Shown here: positions 1 to 4,308 of the stretch, piece by piece
How positions within the stretch are numbered: the first letter of the stretch is position 1
How the letters are laid out: each line of letters opens with the position of its first letter
Source of the DNA: Variovorax sp.
Lineage (GTDB): Bacteria; Pseudomonadota; Gammaproteobacteria; Burkholderiales; Burkholderiaceae_C
Assembly (NCBI GenBank): GCA_028292835.1
Contig: JAQGLP010000288.1
Span: forward strand, 1 to 5,444
Direction: 5' to 3'
Length of the DNA stretch: 5,444 bases
Notes under the pieces: generated by a model
Databases searched by the model: none
The model's input: the letters and a program-made list of their open reading frames with translations, nothing else
What the model was told of the DNA's origin: nothing
Made by a program: the position numbers and the translations under genes

Positions 1-422
1 AGCGCGCGCACGCGGCCCACGGGTGTCGCGCAGTCGAGCCAGCGCGGGTCGTACACGCCGGTCGGCATCTCGCGCAGCCACAGGCGCGCCAGCGTCGCCG
101 CGCCCTGGCCGGCCGCGATGCGGTAGACCACGCCGCGGCAACTGCCGCCCGACAGCAGCGCGAACACCAGGCCGGGCGCGAGCACCGTGCCGCGGTTGAC
201 GCGGCTCCACATCTTGAGTGCCCGGTGCCAGCCGTGTACGCGCGCCGCGTGCCGCTCGACGAACTCGAAGTCTGGCCGCCAGATCAGCGAGCCGTAGCCG
301 AACAGCCACAGGTCGTCGCGCCCGCCCCAGTCGGCCAGCACGCGCTCCAGCATGGGCGCCGGGTCGCGCAGCGGAGCCGGCGTGCCGTCCGCATTCAGGG
401 GCGCGAGGGAGAGATGGGGCAC
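1..422 (-). CDS. ChaC-like gamma-glutamylcyclotransferase, N-terminal part (3' end outside window)
   Basis: Reading the minus strand from 422 to the left edge gives 140 open codons with no stop. Family knowledge: ChaC-type enzymes are cytoplasmic and cleave the gamma-glutamyl bond of glutathione, releasing 5-oxoproline and Cys-Gly. Seen here: the family's substrate-loop signature LWLFGYGSLIWRP at about residues 38-50, then HGWHRALKMWS (63-73), GLVFALLSGGSCRGVVYRI (84-102) and LWLREMPTGVY (114-124), where Glu118 sits in the position of the family's catalytic glutamate. Bacterial members are about 180-230 residues, so roughly the last third is missing. The start is uncertain. GTG at 422 keeps the stretch LNADGTPAPLRDPAPM, which resembles N-termini I associate with this family. 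ATG at 353 (residue 24 here) would still retain the whole signature, and a further in-frame GTG lies at 464. None has a strong Shine-Dalgarno sequence. The gene is divergent from the OmpA-like gene and has no visible link to the gluconate cluster. The family call is firm; specificity for glutathione is inferred. Confidence 0.88.
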   Translation of the reverse strand, partial: MPHLSLAPLNADGTPAPLRDPAPMLERVLADWGGRDDLWLFGYGSLIWRPDFEFVERHAARVHGWHRALKMWSRVNRGTVLAPGLVFALLSGGSCRGVVYRIAAGQGAATLARLWLREMPTGVYDPRWLDCATPVGRVRA

Positions 423-443
423 GGGGTGTCCAACCGTGCCGCC

Positions 444-449
444 TACAAT
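444..449 (+). promoter_or_regulatory. Probable -10 element (TACAAT) of the OmpA-like gene promoter
   Basis: The sequence CCTACAAT, with TACAAT at 444-449, matches the sigma-70 -10 consensus TATAAT at five of six positions and lies in an otherwise GC-rich gap. It is about 58 bp upstream of the chosen start at 507, which leaves room for a leader of about 50 nt carrying the GGAG ribosome binding site. No convincing -35 hexamer is visible 16-18 bp upstream (the area reads ACGGGGTG), so this could be a weak or activator-dependent promoter. Confidence 0.4.
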
Positions 450-494
450 TCGGCGATGGCTCACCCGACCATTATTTACCGACCCCTTTCCTAT

Positions 495-498
495 GGAG
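495..498 (+). promoter_or_regulatory. Ribosome binding site (GGAG) that decides the OmpA-like start
   Basis: GGAG at 495-498 lies 8 nt before ATG 507. An earlier in-frame ATG at 456 would start only a few bases after the TACAAT element and has no Shine-Dalgarno sequence. It would also add 17 residues (beginning MAHPTIIYRP) ahead of an otherwise normal membrane-anchor N-terminus. The ribosome binding site therefore favours 507. Confidence 0.7.
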
Positions 499-506
499 AT
501 CACCGG

Positions 507-1073
507 ATGCCCGCCAACGATGAAGACAGCCAGCAGCGCTTTGCCCTCGGATTCCTCTTCGCCCTGATTGCGCTGGTGGTGTTCACCGTAGTGGGAGTCA
601 CGGTCTACAAGTACGGCATCGCGCATGCGCCGGCACCCGTCGCCATGGCGCCCGCAGCCCCTGCAGTCCCCGCAACCCCTGCGGCGCCAGCGGTCCCGGC
701 CATGGCGGTGGTGTCTGAAACCGTGGTGGCGGTGGTGCCCGAGGGCGCCAGCATCCAGGTCGGCAACGGCGTCGTGAACTTCTATTTCGCCACCGGCAGC
801 GCCGACCTCGCGCCGGGCGCGGCCGAGGCGCTGGCCACTGTCATCCAGGGCGTGCAGGGCGGCCGCAAGGCAGTGGTCTCGGGCTTCCACGACACCACCG
901 GCGACGCCGCGATCAACGAGCAGCTCGCCAGGAAGCGCGCCCAGATGGTGCAGGATGTGCTGGTCGGCCTGGGTGTGCCAGCCAGCAAGGTCGAGTTGAG
1001 GAAGCCTGCCGTCACGACGGCCTCTGGCAGCAACGCCGAGGCGCGCCGCGTCGAGGTCAGGCTGGTCGACTGA
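507..1073 (+). CDS. Inner-membrane-anchored OmpA-domain protein
   Basis: The product is 188 residues in three parts. First comes a short polar N-terminus followed by one hydrophobic segment (about residues 12-34) that fits an uncleaved inner-membrane anchor. Next is a flexible Ala/Pro-rich linker (about 41-66, repeated PA-V-PA-T-PA units). Last is a periplasmic OmpA-like domain (about 80-188). Motifs in that domain are VNFYFATGSADL (90-101), SGFHDTTGD (125-133, Asp129 matching the OmpA GHTD aspartate), NEQLARKRA (137-145, the N-x2-L-x3-RA motif) and the terminal EARRVEVRL (178-186). In this family the aspartate and the late arginine contact diaminopimelate of peptidoglycan, so a role in tethering the inner membrane to the cell wall is inferred. 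The domain is compact: the stretch between the last helix and the RRVEV strand is shorter than in classical OmpA/Pal. The start follows the GGAG at 495-498. It converges with the lacI-type gene, leaving a 50-bp gap. The cellular role is unknown and no neighbour points to a partner. Confidence 0.87.
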   Translation: MPANDEDSQQRFALGFLFALIALVVFTVVGVTVYKYGIAHAPAPVAMAPAAPAVPATPAAPAVPAMAVVSETVVAVVPEGASIQVGNGVVNFYFATGSADLAPGAAEALATVIQGVQGGRKAVVSGFHDTTGDAAINEQLARKRAQMVQDVLVGLGVPASKVELRKPAVTTASGSNAEARRVEVRLVD

Positions 1074-1091
1074 TCGGTTGAGCCGAGCGGC

Positions 1092-1106
1092 GGGCTGGCC
1101 AAGCCC
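1092..1106. terminator. Possible small hairpin in the convergent gap
   Basis: The 50-bp gap between the two convergent stop codons (1074-1123) contains GGGCT at 1092-1096 and AGCCC at 1102-1106 with a 5-nt loop, a 5-bp GC-rich stem readable from both strands. No T-run follows on either strand, so it does not meet the usual criteria for an intrinsic terminator. It is listed only because both genes must end here. Confidence 0.2.
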
Positions 1107-1123
1107 AAGCCGGCGGGCACCGT

Positions 1124-2161
1124 TCAGGCACTTTCGCGCACCACCAGCTGCCACGGCAACTCGATGCTGCTGGCAGGCACGGCCTGTCCACGCATCAATT
1201 GCAACAGCATCCCCGCGGCGAGTTGCCCGATCTCGGTGCGCGGCGTGCGCAGGCTCGTCAGTGTCGGCACTGTCTGATCGCTGCCCGGCAGGTCGTTGAA
1301 GCCAGCGACCGCCACCTGCCCGGGCACCGTGATGCCCATGCGCAGCGCCGCCAGCAGGGCGCCCTGCGCCAGGTCGTCGTTGCAGAAGAAAATGGCCTGC
1401 GGCGCGGCCCGGTTCGAGCCTGAATCCATGATGCGGCGAAACATCTCGGCGCCGAGCCCGATCGACGACGGCTCGGGCCGCAGCCATTCCAGGGCCGGGT
1501 CGTAGCAGCCGGCATCGCACAGCGCGCTGCGGTAGCCTTCGGCGCGCTGCCGCGTGCGGGCGTCGAGCTGCGAAGCGGCGAAAGCGATGCGCCGCGCGCC
1601 GCGCGCGAGCAAATGCTGCGTCACGGCGCGCCCCGCAGCATGCTGCGAGAAGCCGACGCAATGCACGCCGGGGGCGTGGCTGGTTTCCATGAGGTGGACG
1701 CACGGCACGCCGCTGGAAGCGATCAGGGCGCGCGTTTCCTCGCTGCGGTCGAAGCCGGTGACGAGCAGGCCGGCGGGGCGGTGCATGAGCTGCTCGCGCA
1801 GCAGTTGTTCCTCCTCGTGCGCGTCGTAGTGGGTGATGCCGATCAGCGTCTGGTAGCCGGCGGGGCGCAAGGTGCGCTGCACGGCTTCGAGCAGGTCGAC
1901 GAACAGCGTGTTGGACAGCAACGGGATCAGCACCGCCACGTGCGTGCTGCGCTGCGAGGCGAGGGCGCGGGCGGCGGGGTCGGGCACGTACCTTAGCGCG
2001 GTCGCGGCAGCGCGGGCGCGGGCTACGAGTTCCGGCGCCACCCGACGCTCGCCGCGCAACGCTCGGGACACCGTGATGGCGCTCATGCCCGCTGCATCGG
2101 CGACGTCTTGCAAGGTGATGCGGCCGCTTCGACGGCCCTGAACGTTGTCTGTTGATTTCAT
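1124..2161 (-). CDS. gntR: LacI-family transcriptional regulator, probable gluconate repressor (GntR-like)
   Basis: The product is 345 residues from ATG 2161. The N-terminal helix-turn-helix spans about residues 15-37 (ITLQDVADAAGMSAITVSRALRG), with the recognition helix at about 28-36. The hinge helix follows (PDPAARALAS, 60-69), where Leu67 is the expected minor-groove-inserting leucine. From about residue 73 comes the two-lobed sugar-binding core (begins THVAVLIPLLSNTLF; later FCNDDLAQGALLAALRMG and VAGFNDLP), which in this family binds the effector. Divergent placement beside gntK, a carrier and edd makes it the likely repressor of gluconate uptake and Entner-Doudoroff genes, with gluconate or 6-phosphogluconate as inducer; the ligand is inferred. 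This is the LacI-type GntR, not the unrelated GntR/FadR family. An in-frame GTG at 2197 would add 12 residues. ATG 2161 was preferred because the 14 residues before the DNA-binding domain are typical in length, although neither start has a well-spaced ribosome binding site. Palindrome 2206-2219 just upstream suggests autoregulation. Confidence 0.88.
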   Translation of the reverse strand: MKSTDNVQGRRSGRITLQDVADAAGMSAITVSRALRGERRVAPELVARARAAATALRYVPDPAARALASQRSTHVAVLIPLLSNTLFVDLLEAVQRTLRPAGYQTLIGITHYDAHEEEQLLREQLMHRPAGLLVTGFDRSEETRALIASSGVPCVHLMETSHAPGVHCVGFSQHAAGRAVTQHLLARGARRIAFAASQLDARTRQRAEGYRSALCDAGCYDPALEWLRPEPSSIGLGAEMFRRIMDSGSNRAAPQAIFFCNDDLAQGALLAALRMGITVPGQVAVAGFNDLPGSDQTVPTLTSLRTPRTEIGQLAAGMLLQLMRGQAVPASSIELPWQLVVRESA

Positions 2162-2205
2162 AGATAAGGGAAAACCCGCGACCGAAAGAAACCCCACGGC
2201 CCTTA

Positions 2206-2219
2206 GGATAGCGCTAACC
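2206..2219. promoter_or_regulatory. Operator candidate 1, gntR side (GGATAGCGCTAACC)
   Basis: GGATAGCGCTAACC is a 14-bp even-symmetry palindrome matching at six of seven base pairs; only 2208/2217 mismatch. Its centre is CG inside AGCGCT, as in operators of LacI-family proteins. From memory, a TAGCGCT core has been described for the LacI-type GntR of Pseudomonas aeruginosa; this should be checked. It lies 44 bp upstream of the chosen gntR start and about 100 bp upstream of gntK. Confidence 0.6.
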
Positions 2220-2287
2220 CGGCTCGAAATTGATTTTCGACGCCGATTTTCGTCAGAGGAAACCCTTTTCCGATGGCTTTTTTGGTA

Positions 2288-2301
2288 AGACAGCGCTATC
2301 C
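2288..2301. promoter_or_regulatory. Operator candidate 2, gntK side (AGACAGCGCTATCC)
   Basis: AGCGCTATCC at 2292-2301 is identical to the minus-strand reading of site 1 (2215 down to 2206). The left half is degenerate, so the palindrome is weaker than site 1. It ends directly before the gntK ribosome binding site, in the leader or at the transcription start, a position suited to repression of gntK and the genes behind it. The centres of the two sites are about 82 bp apart. Confidence 0.52.
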
Positions 2302-2306
2302 AGGAG
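2302..2306 (+). promoter_or_regulatory. Ribosome binding site (AGGAG) that decides the gntK start
   Basis: AGGAG at 2302-2306 lies 8 nt before ATG 2315. An upstream in-frame ATG at 2273 would add 14 residues, but translation from it would run through operator candidate 2 and it lacks a Shine-Dalgarno sequence. A start at 2315 also places the P-loop close to the N-terminus, as in other gluconokinases. Confidence 0.75.
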
Positions 2307-2314
2307 CGGCAGGC

Positions 2315-2845
2315 ATGGATCCAATCTGGTTGGTCGTCATGGGAGTCTCAGGCTGCGGCAAGTCTAGCCTGGGGGCGGCACTGGCTGCCGGGTTCGCCCT
2401 GCCGCTGATCGAAGGCGACGATTTTCATCCGGCCTCCAACACCGAGAAGATGCGCGCCGGCATCGCCTTGACCGATGCCGACCGCGCCGGCTGGCTCGAC
2501 GCCCTGGCCGACGAGCTGGCGCGCAGGCAAGACGGCGCGGTGCTGACCTGCTCGGCGCTCAAGCGCGCGTACCGCGACCGGCTGCGCGCTGCGGTTCCGT
2601 CGCTGGGCTTCGTTTTCATGGCCATCGAACCCGCTGCGGCACAGGCGCGCGTCGCGGCGCGCGCCAGGGCGCACATCTTTCCCGCCAGCTTGGTGGCCAG
2701 CCAGTTCGCGACGCTCGAAGTGCCGGTCGGCGAAGCCGGCGTCCTGGCGGTGCCGGCCATCGAGCCGCTGGAACGCCTCGTGGCCGAGGTGCGCGCCTGG
2801 GTGCATCGACCGGCGGCCGATCCGCCCGCCGCCGGCAACGCCTGA
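2315..2845 (+). CDS. gntK: Gluconokinase (D-gluconate to 6-phosphogluconate)
   Basis: The product is 176 residues, close to the E. coli GntK length of about 175. It is a cytoplasmic P-loop kinase that uses ATP to phosphorylate D-gluconate at C6. Seen in order: Walker A motif GVSGCGKS at residues 10-17; EGDDFHPASNTEKM (33-46), the family's substrate-binding stretch with Asp35/Asp36 and His38; LTDADRAGWL (52-61); CSALKRAYRDRLR (79-91), the conserved CSALK motif; and the lid region with AHIFPASLVASQFATLEVP (119-137). All motifs expected of thermoresistant-type gluconokinases are present and nothing is truncated. Shikimate kinase and adenylate kinase share the fold, but the GDxxHP and CSALK motifs point to GntK. 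It is the first gene of the rightward cluster, 64 bp ahead of the carrier, and sits directly behind operator candidate 2, so repression by the divergent regulator is expected. Confidence 0.94.
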   Translation: MDPIWLVVMGVSGCGKSSLGAALAAGFALPLIEGDDFHPASNTEKMRAGIALTDADRAGWLDALADELARRQDGAVLTCSALKRAYRDRLRAAVPSLGFVFMAIEPAAAQARVAARARAHIFPASLVASQFATLEVPVGEAGVLAVPAIEPLERLVAEVRAWVHRPAADPPAAGNA

Positions 2846-2857
2846 GACCCGGCGACC

Positions 2858-2880
2858 CAGCAGCCGGCTGCCTGATTTTT
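2858..2880 (+). terminator. Weak terminator-like or attenuator hairpin between gntK and the carrier
   Basis: GCAGCCGGCTGC at 2860-2871 is a perfect 12-bp palindrome. As RNA it can form a 4-bp stem with a CCGG loop, extended by two pairs across a one-base bulge (C2858-A2859 with T2873-G2874). TTTTT follows at 2876-2880. The short stem makes it at best a partial terminator. It may reduce transcription into the carrier gene or mark an mRNA processing or 3'-end site. Confidence 0.3.
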
Positions 2881-2897
2881 ATATCTTACTCACCTAC

Positions 2898-2902
2898 AAG
2901 GA
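2898..2902 (+). promoter_or_regulatory. Ribosome binding site (AAGGA) of the MFS carrier
   Basis: AAGGA at 2898-2902 stands 7 nt before ATG 2910, a good Shine-Dalgarno match and spacing. It supports that start, whose N-terminus (MAQLDGQQVPNRRWRIGG) leads directly into the first membrane helix. Confidence 0.7.
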
Positions 2903-2909
2903 CACATCC

Positions 2910-4199
2910 ATGGCTCAACTGGACGGACAACAAGTGCCCAACCGCCGCTGGCGCATCGGCGGACTGCTGGGCGTGGGTGTCCTCATCAATTATTTCGACC
3001 GCATCAGCCTGTCGGTCGCCGCGCCGCAGATCCAGGCGGAGTTTCACCTGTCGCCCGAGCAGATCGGTCTGTTCCTTTCCGCGTTTTTCTGGACTTACGC
3101 GCTGCTGCAGGTACCCGCCGGCATGCTGCTCGACCGCTATGGGCCGACGCGCATCGGCCGCTGGGGCGCAGCGTGCTGGGGCATCGCCTCCAGCATCACG
3201 GCGCTGGCGGGCGGCTGGGCCGGCATCTTCGGCGCGCGCATGCTGCTGGGCGTGGCCGAGGCCCCGGGCTTCATGGTCAGCTCCAAGGCGACCGGCTACT
3301 GGTTCCCGCGTGCCGAGCGCGCCTTCGCCACCGCCTTGTTCGATGCGGCCGCCAAGTTCTCCAACGTGATCGGTGTGCCGCTGGTAGCGGCCGTGGTGGT
3401 GGCCTTCGGCTGGCGCTGGGGCTTCGCGGTGTGTGCGGCGCTGAGCTTTCTGTACTTCATCGCCTTTCTCGTGATCTACCGCAACCCGAGCGCGGACACG
3501 GCGCTCTCGGCGCTGGAACGGCGCTACATCGTCGAGGGCGGCGCGACGCCCGAGGGCGTGCCGCCGGGCGGCACCAGCGGCATGCTGGGCTACCTGCTGC
3601 GCCAGCCCAAGGTGTGGGGCTTGGTGATCGGCTTCGCGGCGTATGGCTACTCCTTCTATCTGTTCCTGACCTGGCTGCCCGGCTACCTGGTGCAGACCAT
3701 GCACATGAGCATCCTGAAGTCGGCCGGCTACGCGGCCATTCCGTGGATGGTGGCCACGCTGACCGACCTGTTCGTCGGCGGCTGGCTGATCGACCACCTG
3801 ATCGCCAAGGGCCATCCCGAATCGAAGGTGCGCAAGACCGTGCTGGTGTGCGGCATGGTGCTGGGCCTGGCGGTGTTCGGCGCCACGCAGACGACCGATC
3901 CGGTCTGGGCCATCGTCTGGATCTCGATCGCGCTGGGCGGGCTGGCCGCCGCCGCGCCCGTGGGCTGGTCACTGCCGTCGCTGATCGCGCCCACGGGCGG
4001 GGTCGGCACGGTGGGCGGCCTGATGAACTTCGGCAACAACCTGATGGGCGCGGCGGCGCCCATCGCCACGGGCTTTATCGTCGGCGCCACCGGCTCCTTC
4101 GGCAACGCCTTTTTGCTCGCCGGCCTCATCCTGCTGGTCGGGATCGTCGCCTTCGTCTTCATGCTGGGGCGCATCGAGCCGATCCCGGATCCCCGCTGA
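2910..4199 (+). CDS. MFS transporter of the anion:cation symporter (ACS) type, probable gluconate or related sugar-acid importer
   Basis: The product is 429 residues, a normal full length for a 12-helix MFS carrier in the inner membrane. Seen: a short basic N-terminus; helix 1 ending in NYFDRISLSVAAP (27-39), the ACS signature shared with glucarate, galactonate and phthalate carriers; LFLSAFFWTYALLQVPAG (54-71); MFS motif A as GMLLDRYGPTRIG (71-83); the start of the second half with YGYSFYLFLTWLPGYL (to residue 260); its own motif-A-like GGWLIDHLI with Asp295; and several Gly/Ala-rich helices to the C-terminus. ACS carriers usually take up organic anions with protons. Position between gntK and edd makes gluconate, or a sugar acid converted to it such as 2-ketogluconate, the likely substrate. 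That is inferred from context, since sequence alone does not fix ACS specificity. It is unrelated to the classical GntP/GntT permeases. It is probably co-transcribed with gntK (64-bp gap) and perhaps with edd (109-bp gap). Confidence 0.9.
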   Translation: MAQLDGQQVPNRRWRIGGLLGVGVLINYFDRISLSVAAPQIQAEFHLSPEQIGLFLSAFFWTYALLQVPAGMLLDRYGPTRIGRWGAACWGIASSITALAGGWAGIFGARMLLGVAEAPGFMVSSKATGYWFPRAERAFATALFDAAAKFSNVIGVPLVAAVVVAFGWRWGFAVCAALSFLYFIAFLVIYRNPSADTALSALERRYIVEGGATPEGVPPGGTSGMLGYLLRQPKVWGLVIGFAAYGYSFYLFLTWLPGYLVQTMHMSILKSAGYAAIPWMVATLTDLFVGGWLIDHLIAKGHPESKVRKTVLVCGMVLGLAVFGATQTTDPVWAIVWISIALGGLAAAAPVGWSLPSLIAPTGGVGTVGGLMNFGNNLMGAAAPIATGFIVGATGSFGNAFLLAGLILLVGIVAFVFMLGRIEPIPDPR

Positions 4200-4212
4200 G
4201 GGCGAAGAGGCC

Positions 4213-4249
4213 CCGCGGCGCAGGCCGGCGCGCCGGACCCGCGCTGCGG
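4213..4249. repeat. Long GC-rich inverted repeat between the carrier and edd
   Basis: In the 109-bp gap (4200-4308), CCGCGGCGC (4213-4221) faces GCGCTGCGG (4241-4249), complementary with a single G-U pair. Between them lies the perfect palindrome CCGGCGCGCCGG (4225-4236). As RNA the two can stack into one stem-loop of about 37 nt with small internal irregularities. No T-run follows, so it is not a standard intrinsic terminator. It could stabilise the upstream mRNA end or set relative expression of edd, or be a by-product of high GC content. The rest of the gap shows GTTAAC at 4265-4270 and no clear promoter. Confidence 0.45.
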
Positions 4250-4308
4250 CGTCATGGGGCGGGAGTTAACATTTGCCGGGCGAATCCGCGCTTCAGGGCC
4301 TGAACAAC

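Larger units (their letters stand above)
2162..2314. promoter_or_regulatory. Divergent control region between gntR and gntK
   Basis: This gap of about 150 bp is more AT-rich than the surrounding genes and must hold both divergent promoters. It contains the two operator-like sites described separately and a direct repeat GATTTTCG (2232-2239 and 2245-2252). Promoter elements are weak by eye. Toward gntK there is an extended -10-like TGGTAAGAC (2283-2291) without a good -35. Toward gntR, TATCCT (minus strand, 2210-2205) overlaps the operator. In both cases repressor binding at the adjacent palindrome would cover the candidate -10, which fits simple repression, but neither promoter call is strong. 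Confidence 0.6.

Noticed and set aside
225..506. N-terminal extension of the OmpA-like frame to an upstream ATG at 225
   Set aside because: The extension runs antisense through the ChaC-like coding region and lacks a ribosome binding site. GGAG at 495-498 and the membrane anchor support a start at 507.
2886..3815. 309-codon open frame on the minus strand
   Set aside because: It lies wholly antisense to the MFS carrier, is extremely rich in His, Gln, Arg, Ala and Gly, and has no recognisable domain: a typical shadow of high-GC codon usage.
4225..4236. CCGGCGCGCCGG as a recombination or attachment site
   Set aside because: There is no integrase, no flanking duplicate and no mobile gene nearby. 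A GC-only palindrome is better explained as part of the intercistronic hairpin.
3173..4303. 376-codon open frame on the plus strand overlapping the carrier
   Set aside because: It is the +2 shadow of the MFS gene: Arg/Gly/His-rich, no membrane helices and no domain.
4255..4308. Separate promoter for edd around GTTAAC (4265-4270)
   Set aside because: No paired -35/-10 elements with proper spacing are visible and no AGCGCTATCC-like operator occurs there, so a separate edd promoter cannot be supported.
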